A stretch of DNA of 64,000 nt from Rubritalea tangerina (GCF_042683245.1 NZ_JBHUJB010000033.1:13147-77146), one strand, 5' to 3'; numbered from the stretch's first letter, positions 35,093 through 45,909 are shown. The notes: generated by a model not told the origin, from the letters alone. Translations and numbers: made by a program.

Positions 35093-38000
35093 ATGAAAAA
35101 GAACCACCTCGTATGGGGCGGCGGAATGGCCGTGCTATCGTTGATAGGATATGGTGTATCTACGTATCGCCCTATTCAGAATGTTGAGCAGCCGAATGGG
35201 GCTCATCAGATTGTAAAGCAGGATCAGAATGCAGAAGCTGTAGATCGATTGATTCGTCACATTGAGGCGAAGGCACAGGAACCTGAGTTAACCGAAGTGC
35301 AGGAGACTGCGCATCAGGTAGAGACTGAGACTCAGGCGTTGATCGATGCCGTGAAGGATGGGAGGCCGCTAGAATTGAAGGTGGCCGGAGTTCAGAGGAC
35401 CTTATTGTTGAGTCCCAAGAAAGTATTTTCAAAAGAGGCAAAGATTCGGCTCGCTGACGGCAGTGTCTTTTTAGATCCGAGTGATGGGGTGCATGTGTTT
35501 GGCGGTATTGTTGCGAGCGACAAAGTCGTGATTGCAGAGGGAGTTGAGGGAGTCGTGCGTGTTGAGGGTGAAGAAGCGGCTGCGATGGGTGCATCTGGCA
35601 TGCGTCCATCTGAGCTGCTGGCGAGTTTTGATGCGAAGGCGGTGAGCATGTCAGTGGTCGGTGAGCAGTACACTCTTGCGATGCGTAATGCGGGTCGCGA
35701 TAGAATATTGTTACGCAACAATCCGGCTACTGGGGCGATTGAGATGCGCTATGAGCCGGAGGCTTTACACAAGGAAGCCTTTGGGGTTTGTGACTGTGCA
35801 GGATGTGGCCATCCGTCGCATAGCAATGAGGCGGTAGGGATGGAAGAAGCGATGGCTAAAGTTCAGCCACTCGATCCAGAATTGGCAGCACGCTTTGACC
35901 AATGGGTCGAGATAGATAGTGTGGTTGCGGGCTTAGGCATTGCACCTGGTGAGAGTTACCAGGCGATTAACACGACACCTGGAATTGACCCGTTGACGGG
36001 TATAGGAACGAAGGCTGCGGACCCTATTCCTTTTGGTGAGAAGTATCATGAATCATTGATGGAGTTCCAGTACTGGGCGCAGACTGGGCCTGACTTGCTA
36101 CCGGGAGATAAGGAAAACCCGACAGACGCGGATATTGCATCGATGTTGACGCGTTTGTTGATCACCTTTGAGGAAATTGATGAGATCTATGAGCGCAACA
36201 TGGCCACTAAGATGTTAGTGGGTGAGTTGATGATACGCCGTGAGAATGACGGTGGGCCAGACAAGGGGACGATCATGAGTTCTTGGCGTAATGGATCTGA
36301 GTCACTGGTGGCGCACGGAAACTTTTATGGTTGGGGAGGTGGCGGTGCAGCTGCGGGTAATTCCTTCAATATATCAAGTTGGACGGTGGGTGCGGCCCAC
36401 GAATTAGGCCATGTTTTGAGTATGGGCCACTCTGATGGTGGGGATTTGATGGGGCCAGGTGGTGGTCCAGCTCACTTCTGGAGTTATTTAACACCTGGGC
36501 CGTATTCGAAGCCAATCACAGCTCATCAGCTATGGCGTGAATTTTCTGGTCGTGCGCAGCTACGCACACGAGGAGTGAAAGAGCATGGGCAGGTAGATGG
36601 TGAGAGTGACACTGGGTTACGCACGGCCAATGGCAGTAACAAGTTGCGTCACCCAGCAGAGACTCCTTTTGCGAATGACGACACGGTCGTGACAGCGGTC
36701 GACACCATGGTGGAATTTGACCCGAGAGGCAATGATGACAGAGCGACTCCAGGGAGTCCTTATTACAATGAGAACATTGTGATTGAAGAGGTATCTCGCA
36801 TGGTACCTGCAGGAGCTGGAACTTTGGAGATCACCGACATGGGTAAGAAGCTACGGTTTACTCCGAGTGCTGGTTTTGAAGGTGTGGTGCACTTTAACTA
36901 TACCTTGCGTGGATCTGTTGGAAACAACGACCGAGGATGGCTTTCAAGGGCTCCCATTGCCATTACTGTTGGAACGCCATCCAGTGTTCCGAACACCGTA
37001 GACATTGCAGCGGGACAGGATCAGTGGACCCTATTTGGATCCAACCTAAGTGTGGTGGATACGCCAAGCATGGCGAATATCTTCGTGACAGGTAATCGAT
37101 TACTTTTACGTGCTCATGCTGATGCTACTGGTTCTGAGCAATTCACATTGAATATTGGAGGGACTGAGCAAGAAGTCACGGTCAACTACAGCAGCCCTAA
37201 CATTCAGGCGGTTGATGATCTTGTGCAGAGTGATGGTGGGAGGTTACTACGATTTAACCCCTTGGTGAATGATGTGGTCACTGGCCAGCTCCGCAATGAG
37301 TGGAATATCAGCACAGTGGTCAAACAATCGCTAGATACTGCGACTGAGAAGCAGACCGATTTTGCAAGGTCTTATGTGCTCACTTCGGCAAGCTTAGATA
37401 CCCCTAGCATGGGGAGTCTGGAGTTGGAAAAGGTTTTTCACATTTACCCAGATGGCACGACCGGAAATGAGCCGAATGGTTTCTTACGTTTTGAGCCTGC
37501 AGCTGGTGCAAGTGGATACGCCGTTATCAGTTATACTGCTAAGGATGTCGATGGGAGAGTGCTCAACGGGACCGCGAGGGTCTTGGTGGGGATTGCTGAT
37601 GTGGTGCGTCCTGCACGGCCATACACACGTGTGCGTCAGGACCACGGTGTCGTGTTAGAGTCAGTAAAGATTCCGGCAAGTGGTGGGGATTTTACTGGAG
37701 TATCGACTCTCCAGTGGGAAGTTGTCAACCAACCTGAGGGAGCCAATGTGAGCTTTGAAGGGGGGAATTCTGAGAATGCGGTGGCCTTCTTTGACAGCCC
37801 AGGAAGATACCGTTTACGTCTCAACGCAAGCGACAATGGCCATACCAAGACGGTAGAGAAGTGGGTGATAGTAGAGGCGGATCCCCTTAAGAAGAACCTT
37901 GGGGAAGAACGTGGTCCGTGGGCGACAGTCAACCACCGTCAACTGAGTGGATGGAATCAAGGGAGTTGGAACACAAGTGAGCTTGTGAGCGCGGTGAGTG

Positions 38001-41000
38001 ATGATAAATTTGTTGGGCTTATTGATCTTGCTCCAGCGGGTACGGCGACGCGATCGGACGGGAATAATGCCGAGGCTCAGAGTCTTGTGACTCCGTCTGA
38101 GTATCATGCTTTTACACAGTATTATGGTAACCAGAATGCTGAGTTTGGAAACAAGGGCAGTGAGGCATGGTGGGAGTTGGACTTAGGTGCTGAGGTGCCT
38201 GTCCAGTGGGTAGACGTGCATTTAGCTTTGAGTGCATTGGAAGGGTCCGACTACGGGCGATATGGCCTTGTGGCAAAGTTGTTAGGATCTGACAGAAGTG
38301 AAATCCAGTCACAGAAGCTATTACCAAAAAGTGAGCACCATTTTGCGCATCGCATACCGGTTTCCATAGCTGGTGAGCAGACTGTACGTTATGTGCGCAT
38401 TGAGAAGCCATCGGCGCTCAACACATTGGCCTTATGGGAGGTGCGTGTGATGGGGTATCGCGGTCAAGACGTGGATTTGACAGTCATGGGAACACCAAGT
38501 CAATCGACGACTCCTAACAGCGATTTTGATGCCTACAAAGCGATAGATAAGCTGCGTGGTGGGATCAATGGGTCGCGTACTGACACGACTACTGATGGGA
38601 ATTGGTGGGAGTTGACCTTAGATCAAGAGACACCACTCTCTCAGGTGAGGTTGCATTTAGAGACAGCCATGAGTGGCGGTACCGTGACGGCATATGATGC
38701 TGCGGGGACCCAGACTTGGCAGGTGAGTTTAGATGGCAACACGGCGCATTTATTTGATGCGATTCCGGCTAACACACTAGCCAAGCGTGTGCGTGTGGCA
38801 TTGCCAGCGGGCTTGACGAATGCCTCTGGTGACAAGGCGGTACGCATTAATGAATGTTGGGTATGGGGAGAAAAGGATCATAGTACGCAAACGGCTTGGT
38901 CTCAGGTCTCAGGTCCAGGTGCGGCGAGTTTTGCGGATGCATCGGCGTTGCACACCAATGTGACCTTAGCGAGCAATGGCAGTTATGTATTGCGTCTGAC
39001 AAGTGATGATGGCTGGAACAAGACGGTACGCGATTTTGTGGTCGACTATGACTCTGGAAGTACTGGGCCTGAGGGCTACGGTATTGCAGATCTGGATCTT
39101 GGTACAGCTGGAGGCGGGCAGAGTGTTGACCTCTATGCAGCTTTCCAAGATGGCGAGACGGCTGACAATGCGATGAGCTATGAGGTTGTTTCTGTTTCTA
39201 ACGCTGCGATCTTCGACGGTGATCAGACTGGTGCGATTGCTGACCCTGCAAACTTCAGTTTGAGCACACTTGCTGGCGCGAGTGGTAGCTCTGTGGTGAC
39301 TGTGCGGGCGACTGATGGGAATGGCAATAGCACGGACATTAGTTTCCAAGTGGATGTTGCTAACAGAGCACCTGAGGTTCCTGGAGTTCTAGAGGTGGTT
39401 GTGCCTGAGTTGACACCAGCGAATACAGTGGTGGCTGATCTTGCTCAGTATGTGACTGATGTAGATGGAGATGCTCTCACCTTCACCGTTCACGATGATC
39501 TGATCAATCGACGGTATGCGAGCAGCTTAAGTCTAGCCTCGGATGGGAAGCTCAGCATCATTGGCGATTTGCCAGTGGTGGATAGCCAGTACTCTGCGGG
39601 AACTTTGATCATTGAAGTCAGTGATGGGGTGAATCACATCCAGAAGTTCTCAGTGCAATTGACCTTAGAGGATGAAAATCGCGCGCCAGATTTAGTTGCT
39701 GAAACGGTTGCGATTAGTGAGACGGCAGTTGTGGGAGCCAGCTTCTATCAGCCAAGTTTGGGAGCGAGTAACGACCCGAATGAGTCTTACACATGGGAAA
39801 TCCTCAGTGGTAATACATCTGGTGATTGGAGCATTGACCCTGCTAGTGGGGCATTGAGCCCGAATGTCGTGATGGATGCTCAGCGTCAAGCGTCCTACAG
39901 TCTTGTGCTGCAGGCTACCGATAATGGTACTCCAGCGAAGTCTGCTAGTACGACGATCACGATCAATGTTGGTCTACAGGGGATTTTAGCGGAAGATTAC
40001 TTTGCTGAAATTCCAGGAAACACGATCGCCGATTTAACAGGGTCCGCAAACTACCCTGACAGTCCAACATCGCGGAGTTTGGTGGCGAGCAATGGTTTCC
40101 ATTTCCCAAGTAACGGAAATGAGTTTGGTCGTCGAGTTCGAGGTTATCTTACCGTACCTGAGGATGGTGACTATGTCTTCCACATCGCATCGGATGACCA
40201 TGGTCAGTTTTTACTGAGTACGGATACCGATGCAGCGAATGCGGTGAGTATTGTGCAGCTTAATGGGTATACCTCTGAGTTGAACTTCAATGCAACGAGC
40301 AGTGCGGCTGTGAGCCTCATTGCTGGGCAAAAATATTATTTTGAAGCTCTACATAAAGAGGGAGGCGGAGGCGATCACTTGGCGATGGGCTGGTCTGGAC
40401 CTGGTGGGTTAGACAAGACTCTGATAGCGAGTGAATATTTCGAGCCGCTTGATGACAGTGATGCTGACGGTCTTGAAGACTGGTGGGAGCAAACCTACAT
40501 TGGCAACCTAGCAGCTGTGGGCAGTGAGGATACGGACCAGGATGGTCTGACTAATGCTCAGGAATTGTTAGTGCACACTCACCCGCTGATTTCAGGACGA
40601 GCGCAAGCGTGGCAGCAAGCTATCGCAGGCCATGCCAGTCTTGACCATAGTAGTATTCAGCCTCTTGCGGGGAATGCGACACGCGGTGTTGATTTGACTG
40701 GTCTGAGTGGTGATTACACGCTCGAGTTCTTCGTGAATGGAGAAGACCTTGGGCAGAGTGGTGTCGACTTACTCGCAGGCAATGGCTGGGGGCTGAAGTT
40801 TGAGCAATGGAACAACCGCGGGGTGATGGGAATCACGCGCTTTGGTTATTCCGATTGGTCCTTCTCAGCGGAGGTTGGTCAAAGTGTCGCCACTCCATAT
40901 GGAGCCTTAACGCATGTAGTTGCAGTGGTTGATAGCCAGCAAGGGCAGACTCGACTGTACTACAACGGAGTGCATGTGGGGACACTAGGGCAGGTGCCAG

Positions 41001-44000
41001 CCTTTGCAGGGGCGAATGTGACTTTGGGCTCAAGCAACCTCAGGGATGATGCAGAGAATGGTGTCTACGCCTTTGCCGCATATGATTCGGCATTAAGTGC
41101 TAACACGATCATTGCGAACCACGGTGCTTGGCTCGGTAATGTGGCTCCAGTGGCGCAGAACATCCAGGTGAACATCGCTGAGGATAGTGGTGCTGGAAGC
41201 TCGTTAGGGAGCTTGTTAGGTCTCGACTATGACAATGGTGATACCTTGAGTTATGCGATAGTGGCAGGCAATGAAAGTGGCTTGTTTGCGATTGATTCTG
41301 TGACGGGTGCATTAACTGCGAATGGTGGTTTAGATTACGAGAGTACATCGCAGCACACACTGACAGTTGATGTAAGCGACGGGTCGTTGACCACGAGTGT
41401 CACAGTCACAGTCATGGTGACTGACGCGAATGATGCTCCAGCCTTATCAGGTCAGACAGTCGTGGTAGGCGAGGGTCTTGCTGCGGGACAGGTTGTTGCT
41501 AGCTTAGTAGCGACAGATCCAGACCAATCAGCTAGCCTCAGCTACAGCATTACAGCTGGCAATGGAGCCGGTCTTTTTGCTGTAGACCCGGCAACTGGAG
41601 TTATCACCACTACTGGTCCGCTCGATTATGAGAGTGCTGCGCAGCATGTACTTACGGTGGAAGTGAGTGATGGTTCTCTCACTGACACCGCCACTGTGAC
41701 AGTGGATGTCACGAACCTTACTAATCTAGCAGCTGGTGATGTCATAGCAGTAGACTTGAGTACTTCAGGGGGGTCCGCAGCGAACTTTAACACGATTGCG
41801 GCCTCTGCTGGAAGTGTGAGCAATGTGTTAGATTACAATGACGGTCAGGCTCGCGATGGAGTGAGTGTCACGCTCTCAGTGGTCAATGGCTTGAATGACG
41901 ACCCTGCTGCGGGGAGCTGGGGTGGAACGGCAGCGGACAGCTACTATGTGACAGCAGCTGACGATATCGCCTATAGTCCAAACCCAATTAGTCTTACATT
42001 CAGCGGGCTTGATGACAGCTTACGCTACAACTTGAGAGTCTATGACTTCCTCAGTGGGCAAGATGCAGTGGTAGAAACCATCACTGTTACAGATGGTGCT
42101 GGAACCCAACAGACTGTGGAGACGCGCGGAAATATCTGGGCGGCAGCAAGTTTGGAAGATGCAGGTTTGGTTTTCAGTGGTTTGCAGACCGACGGTAGTG
42201 GCCAGATCGAACTCAGCGTTTCGAGCGCGGGTGGCTGGTCGATCCTGAATGCAGCAGTGTTAGAAGTCGTATCTCCAAACTCAGCTCCACAGCTAGATGA
42301 TGTTACATTTGGAATTGCGGAGAATGGAGCAGTGAATGCGAGCGTAGGCACGCTTGTTGCAACTGACCCAGATGCGGGAGATGTGCTGAGCTACACGATT
42401 GTTGGTGGCAATGCCTCTGGGTCATTCAGTTTAGACGCGTCTACTGGAGCTCTGACAACGACGAGTGCACTGGATCACGAATCTGCGAGTCAGCATGTAC
42501 TGACGGTGGAAGTGAGTGATGGGACGTTGAGTGACCAAGCTAGTGTTACGGTCAACGTGGCAGATGTGAATGAAGCGCCTGTGGCAAGTGATGCAGTGGG
42601 AGACCTTGCTGAGAATCTCTCAGGCGGCCAGCTTATTGCTACTGTAGCAGCAAGCGACCCAGATGCAGGATCGTTGTTAGGATTTAGTATCACTGCAGGG
42701 AATGGCTCTGGTTTGTTTGCTATTGGAGCCAATGGTGAGGTGACGAGCACGGGAGTTCTCGACTTCGAATCAGCTGGCCAGCACGTTCTTACGGTTACTG
42801 TGTCTGATGGGGCCTTGAGTGACTCAGCGCAGGTAACAGTGAATGTTACGGATGTGAACGAGGCACCCGTTGCGAATGATGTTGTCGGCTCTTTGGCTGA
42901 AAATAGTTCAGCTGGTAGCGTCGTTGCAGTGGTGGGAGCGAGTGATCCTGATGCAGGAGCAAGCTTGACGTACTCGATTACAGCAGGCAATGGCTCTGGG
43001 CTCTTTGCCATTGACGGCAGTGGGGCTGTCAGCACGACTGACGAGCTCGACTATGAAGATGTTAGCCAGCATGTTCTCACTGTGACGGTGAGTGACGGTA
43101 CTCTTAGCGATTCGGCTCAGGTGACAGTGGATGTTACGGACGTAAATGAGGATCCTGTACTTGTTGATAGCGTGGTGAATGTAGATGAAAATGGTGTTGC
43201 TGGAACAGCGGTGACGACACTCTCAGCTACTGATCCGGATGCTGGGGCAAGTTTGAGTTATAGCATCACTGCTGGAAATGAAGCGGGGCTTTTTGCTCTT
43301 GATTCGGCAAGTGGGGCCATCACAAGCACAGCTGAGTTAGACTTCGAAACTTCGAGTCAGTTTGTCTTAAGCGTGGAGGTGAGCGATGGATCACTCACGG
43401 ACACTGCGATTGTCACGATTGATGTGAACGACCTCAATGAGGAGCCTGAATTCGTATCAGACCCGATGACTCGCAGCGCATTGTTAGCAAATGAGGCGTA
43501 TTCTGGTGAGACACTTGCAGGAGCAGCTAGTGATGTAGATCAGAATACCACGCTCAGCTACTCGAAGATCTCTGGGCCAGCTTGGCTGGTTGTGGGATCG
43601 GACGGTAGTCTGAGTGGCACACCAAGCAGCAGTGATATAGGCACAAACACCTTCACGGTGGGTGTCGATGACGGCAATGGTGGAACTGCAAGTGCTACCT
43701 TAAATATCGATGTTTTAGCTTATCGCATTACCACGAGCTTCCCGAGTTATTGGTCTAACTTTGCATGGGATAGGGCGCTGGATGACGACCCAGCTGTCTT
43801 TGCGTGGACAAGTCGACGTGCTCTAGTAGATGACCACTTCACTGTAGAGTATGCTGAGCCTGTTGGACCTGGAGTCTTTGAGATACTCACTGGAGATCCG
43901 AGTAATGGTGGAGATGCGCTATCTAGCGGTGTGATGGAAACCTCTGATGATGGGACGAATTGGACTAGCGTCGCTACTTTCAGTGGTGGTGAAGCCCAAG

Positions 44001-45844
44001 CGACTTTGGCATCAGCTGTGAAGTTTGTACGTCTCCGTGCGACTGCTGAACAAGGTCAATGGTTGAAGATTCGTGAATTTGTTGAGCCGACCAATGCTGA
44101 TCCAGTAGTTGACGATGCTACATTGTTGGTTTCCGAAGATGTGAGTTCTGGTGCCAGCGTCGGTACTGTCACAGCGACGGATCCGAATGCGGGGGACACG
44201 CTGAGCTATGCTATAACGGCGGGCAATGAGAGCAATGACTTCGCTATTGATGCGAATAGTGGTGAAATCACGACTGCAGCGGCATTGGATTACGAGAGTG
44301 TTAGCCAATATGTTCTGACTGTGACCGTTACTGACGATGGTGTACCATCACTCAATGATTCGGCTACTATCACGATCAATGTCACGAATGTGAATGAAGG
44401 GCCAACTGCCAATGACACGAGTGGAAGTGTGGCAGAAGATGCTACGCTTGGTACTACTGTGGCGACAGTGAGTGCGAGCGATCCTGATGCTGGCGATAGC
44501 CTCAGCTACGCAATCACAGCGGGCAATACTGGTGGCGCCTTCGCGATCGATAACAGTGGTGTGATCACTACTGCCACAGCCCTCGATTACGAAACCACTA
44601 ACAGCTACACACTCACTGTGACGGTCACCGACAATGGTGGACTCAGCGACACGGCAAGTGTGGCAGTGAGTGTCACCGATGTGCTTGAAGTCACTGCAGC
44701 AGTGGTGGCAACAGGCAGCGCATCGAACCTAGCAATGACAAGTGCCGACCTCGGCTACAGTATCACTGACGAAGGGGGAGAAGCTCCGAGTGTGACTCTC
44801 TACTACGGTGAGACTGATGGTGGCACGACACCCGCAAGCTGGAGCAACAGCGTGGTTCTTGGAACGAAGAATGCCGGAGCGCATGTGGAAAGCATCACGG
44901 GTCTGAGTGAGGGCACGAGCTACTACTACACGATTGCTGCGACAAACACAGCAGGGACAGTGTGGGGCAGCAGCGCGAGCTTCACGACCGTGGCGGACAC
45001 CTCACCTAAGATGGTGCGCACGACTGTGAGTGGCGTTTCTAGCAGCAGCTGGACTAATGTGGATCTCGGCAAGAACTACAACTCGGCAGTGATTGTGGCG
45101 ACACCGATCTACGCAAATGCCGCGCAAGTGCCGGTGGTGACCCGCATCCGCAACGTGAGTGGCAGCAGCTTCGAAGTGAAGCTTGATAGAGCGGATGGAC
45201 TGACGGCTGCAGTGAGCTGTGATGTTTCCGTGATCGCTGTGGAAGAAGGGGTTTACACCCTCGCAAGCGACGGCGTGCAGATGGAAGCAGTGAAGTTCAC
45301 CTCTACGGTGACTGCTGCGAAGTCTAGCTGGTTGGCAGAGGCTCGTAGTTACACTAATAGCTACACCACACCGGTGGTGCTAGGTCAGGTGATGAGTGCG
45401 AACGATGCGAACTGGTCCGTGTTCTGGAGCATGGGCAATACCCGCACAGCACCCGCTGATGCGTCTAATCTGAACATTGGTAAGCACGTTGCTGAGGACA
45501 GCAACAAGGTGCGAGCTGATGAGACGATTGGTTACATCGTGATCGAAGCCGGTACCGGCAGCATCAATGGTGTGGCCTACAGCGCAGGCTTGGGAGCGGA
45601 TTCGATCCAGAATACCAGCAACAACGCAGCAGGGTATAGCTACAACATCAGCGGTCTGACATCTGCAAGTGCAGGAGCGCTTAGCTCGGCAGCGATGGAC
45701 GGCAACGATGGTGGCTGGCCGGTGTTCTTTGAGAACGACGCGTTGAGTGCGAGTGCGATCAAGTTGATCATTGATGAAGACGACATCGGAGACAGCGAGA
45801 GCTCGCACACCAGTGAGCAGGTCAATTACCTGATCTTCGAGTAG
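35093..45844 (+). CDS. Giant secreted metzincin-like peptidase with cadherin, PA14, LamG modules
   Basis: 3583 residues. Order: N-terminal hydrophobic signal/anchor (about 7-25); a region with a Cys cluster C233-D-C235-x2-C238-G-H240; a metallopeptidase site H436-E-L-G-H440-x5-H446 with M453 nearby as possible Met-turn (the usual Gly at site position 8 is Ser443); an Ig/tandem-95-like part (about 525-630); two discoidin-like regions (about 930-1260); cadherin-like units; PA14 (about 1631-1781, EGGGGDHLAMGW); a LamG-like domain (about 1836-2016); two cadherin units; a unique beta domain (about 2210-2400); four tandem cadherin units (about 2400-2783); an Ig-like and another discoidin-like part; two cadherin units; FN3-like (about 3200-3300); and a C-terminal module (about 3303-3583) shared with the gene at 54557. 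Expected outside the cell, cutting or binding glycoproteins or polysaccharide-linked proteins. An intrinsic terminator follows. Confidence 0.9.
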   Translation: MKKNHLVWGGGMAVLSLIGYGVSTYRPIQNVEQPNGAHQIVKQDQNAEAVDRLIRHIEAKAQEPELTEVQETAHQVETETQALIDAVKDGRPLELKVAGVQRTLLLSPKKVFSKEAKIRLADGSVFLDPSDGVHVFGGIVASDKVVIAEGVEGVVRVEGEEAAAMGASGMRPSELLASFDAKAVSMSVVGEQYTLAMRNAGRDRILLRNNPATGAIEMRYEPEALHKEAFGVCDCAGCGHPSHSNEAVGMEEAMAKVQPLDPELAARFDQWVEIDSVVAGLGIAPGESYQAINTTPGIDPLTGIGTKAADPIPFGEKYHESLMEFQYWAQTGPDLLPGDKENPTDADIASMLTRLLITFEEIDEIYERNMATKMLVGELMIRRENDGGPDKGTIMSSWRNGSESLVAHGNFYGWGGGGAAAGNSFNISSWTVGAAHELGHVLSMGHSDGGDLMGPGGGPAHFWSYLTPGPYSKPITAHQLWREFSGRAQLRTRGVKEHGQVDGESDTGLRTANGSNKLRHPAETPFANDDTVVTAVDTMVEFDPRGNDDRATPGSPYYNENIVIEEVSRMVPAGAGTLEITDMGKKLRFTPSAGFEGVVHFNYTLRGSVGNNDRGWLSRAPIAITVGTPSSVPNTVDIAAGQDQWTLFGSNLSVVDTPSMANIFVTGNRLLLRAHADATGSEQFTLNIGGTEQEVTVNYSSPNIQAVDDLVQSDGGRLLRFNPLVNDVVTGQLRNEWNISTVVKQSLDTATEKQTDFARSYVLTSASLDTPSMGSLELEKVFHIYPDGTTGNEPNGFLRFEPAAGASGYAVISYTAKDVDGRVLNGTARVLVGIADVVRPARPYTRVRQDHGVVLESVKIPASGGDFTGVSTLQWEVVNQPEGANVSFEGGNSENAVAFFDSPGRYRLRLNASDNGHTKTVEKWVIVEADPLKKNLGEERGPWATVNHRQLSGWNQGSWNTSELVSAVSDDKFVGLIDLAPAGTATRSDGNNAEAQSLVTPSEYHAFTQYYGNQNAEFGNKGSEAWWELDLGAEVPVQWVDVHLALSALEGSDYGRYGLVAKLLGSDRSEIQSQKLLPKSEHHFAHRIPVSIAGEQTVRYVRIEKPSALNTLALWEVRVMGYRGQDVDLTVMGTPSQSTTPNSDFDAYKAIDKLRGGINGSRTDTTTDGNWWELTLDQETPLSQVRLHLETAMSGGTVTAYDAAGTQTWQVSLDGNTAHLFDAIPANTLAKRVRVALPAGLTNASGDKAVRINECWVWGEKDHSTQTAWSQVSGPGAASFADASALHTNVTLASNGSYVLRLTSDDGWNKTVRDFVVDYDSGSTGPEGYGIADLDLGTAGGGQSVDLYAAFQDGETADNAMSYEVVSVSNAAIFDGDQTGAIADPANFSLSTLAGASGSSVVTVRATDGNGNSTDISFQVDVANRAPEVPGVLEVVVPELTPANTVVADLAQYVTDVDGDALTFTVHDDLINRRYASSLSLASDGKLSIIGDLPVVDSQYSAGTLIIEVSDGVNHIQKFSVQLTLEDENRAPDLVAETVAISETAVVGASFYQPSLGASNDPNESYTWEILSGNTSGDWSIDPASGALSPNVVMDAQRQASYSLVLQATDNGTPAKSASTTITINVGLQGILAEDYFAEIPGNTIADLTGSANYPDSPTSRSLVASNGFHFPSNGNEFGRRVRGYLTVPEDGDYVFHIASDDHGQFLLSTDTDAANAVSIVQLNGYTSELNFNATSSAAVSLIAGQKYYFEALHKEGGGGDHLAMGWSGPGGLDKTLIASEYFEPLDDSDADGLEDWWEQTYIGNLAAVGSEDTDQDGLTNAQELLVHTHPLISGRAQAWQQAIAGHASLDHSSIQPLAGNATRGVDLTGLSGDYTLEFFVNGEDLGQSGVDLLAGNGWGLKFEQWNNRGVMGITRFGYSDWSFSAEVGQSVATPYGALTHVVAVVDSQQGQTRLYYNGVHVGTLGQVPAFAGANVTLGSSNLRDDAENGVYAFAAYDSALSANTIIANHGAWLGNVAPVAQNIQVNIAEDSGAGSSLGSLLGLDYDNGDTLSYAIVAGNESGLFAIDSVTGALTANGGLDYESTSQHTLTVDVSDGSLTTSVTVTVMVTDANDAPALSGQTVVVGEGLAAGQVVASLVATDPDQSASLSYSITAGNGAGLFAVDPATGVITTTGPLDYESAAQHVLTVEVSDGSLTDTATVTVDVTNLTNLAAGDVIAVDLSTSGGSAANFNTIAASAGSVSNVLDYNDGQARDGVSVTLSVVNGLNDDPAAGSWGGTAADSYYVTAADDIAYSPNPISLTFSGLDDSLRYNLRVYDFLSGQDAVVETITVTDGAGTQQTVETRGNIWAAASLEDAGLVFSGLQTDGSGQIELSVSSAGGWSILNAAVLEVVSPNSAPQLDDVTFGIAENGAVNASVGTLVATDPDAGDVLSYTIVGGNASGSFSLDASTGALTTTSALDHESASQHVLTVEVSDGTLSDQASVTVNVADVNEAPVASDAVGDLAENLSGGQLIATVAASDPDAGSLLGFSITAGNGSGLFAIGANGEVTSTGVLDFESAGQHVLTVTVSDGALSDSAQVTVNVTDVNEAPVANDVVGSLAENSSAGSVVAVVGASDPDAGASLTYSITAGNGSGLFAIDGSGAVSTTDELDYEDVSQHVLTVTVSDGTLSDSAQVTVDVTDVNEDPVLVDSVVNVDENGVAGTAVTTLSATDPDAGASLSYSITAGNEAGLFALDSASGAITSTAELDFETSSQFVLSVEVSDGSLTDTAIVTIDVNDLNEEPEFVSDPMTRSALLANEAYSGETLAGAASDVDQNTTLSYSKISGPAWLVVGSDGSLSGTPSSSDIGTNTFTVGVDDGNGGTASATLNIDVLAYRITTSFPSYWSNFAWDRALDDDPAVFAWTSRRALVDDHFTVEYAEPVGPGVFEILTGDPSNGGDALSSGVMETSDDGTNWTSVATFSGGEAQATLASAVKFVRLRATAEQGQWLKIREFVEPTNADPVVDDATLLVSEDVSSGASVGTVTATDPNAGDTLSYAITAGNESNDFAIDANSGEITTAAALDYESVSQYVLTVTVTDDGVPSLNDSATITINVTNVNEGPTANDTSGSVAEDATLGTTVATVSASDPDAGDSLSYAITAGNTGGAFAIDNSGVITTATALDYETTNSYTLTVTVTDNGGLSDTASVAVSVTDVLEVTAAVVATGSASNLAMTSADLGYSITDEGGEAPSVTLYYGETDGGTTPASWSNSVVLGTKNAGAHVESITGLSEGTSYYYTIAATNTAGTVWGSSASFTTVADTSPKMVRTTVSGVSSSSWTNVDLGKNYNSAVIVATPIYANAAQVPVVTRIRNVSGSSFEVKLDRADGLTAAVSCDVSVIAVEEGVYTLASDGVQMEAVKFTSTVTAAKSSWLAEARSYTNSYTTPVVLGQVMSANDANWSVFWSMGNTRTAPADASNLNIGKHVAEDSNKVRADETIGYIVIEAGTGSINGVAYSAGLGADSIQNTSNNAAGYSYNISGLTSASAGALSSAAMDGNDGGWPVFFENDALSASAIKLIIDEDDIGDSESSHTSEQVNYLIFE
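42290..43440 (+). repeat. Four tandem cadherin-like coding repeats
   Basis: Four units of about 96 codons each inside the giant gene, starting near 42290, 42571, 42861 and 43151. Each encodes an ATDPDAG or ASDPDAG turn, a SYSITAGN-type strand, an LDYE or LDFE motif, HVLTVTVSDG and a closing DVNE-A-P linker, the calcium-binding pattern of bacterial cadherin-like domains. Confidence 0.85.
44408..45844 (+). repeat. Near-identical 1.44-kb segment, copy 1
   Basis: Aligns base for base with 62261-63697 (constant offset 17853) with no indels over 1437 bp. The encoded 478 residues differ at only six positions (A/V, I/V, N/S, T/M, A/S, D/E). It covers one cadherin unit, an FN3-like domain and the shared C-terminal module. 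Upstream of 44408 the two genes diverge at once. Confidence 0.95.
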
Positions 45845-45871
45845 GAAAAGAATGTGTACGTGAATAAAATG

Positions 45872-45909
45872 AGAGGCTCTACAGTGTGATGCTGTGGAGC
45901 CTCTTTTTT
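45872..45909. terminator. Intrinsic terminator of giant gene 1, probably bidirectional
   Basis: AGAGGCTCTACAG (45872-45884) pairs with CTGTGGAGCCTCT (45892-45904) with one mismatch, followed by a T-run. On the minus strand the stem is followed by ATTTTATT, so it may also end the convergent ATPase operon. The same hairpin with the same loop TGTGATG follows giant gene 2. Confidence 0.88.

Noticed and set aside
42290..43440. Regular repeats that could suggest a CRISPR or satellite array
   Set aside because: Period is about 288 bp, the frame is open and each unit encodes a cadherin-like domain.
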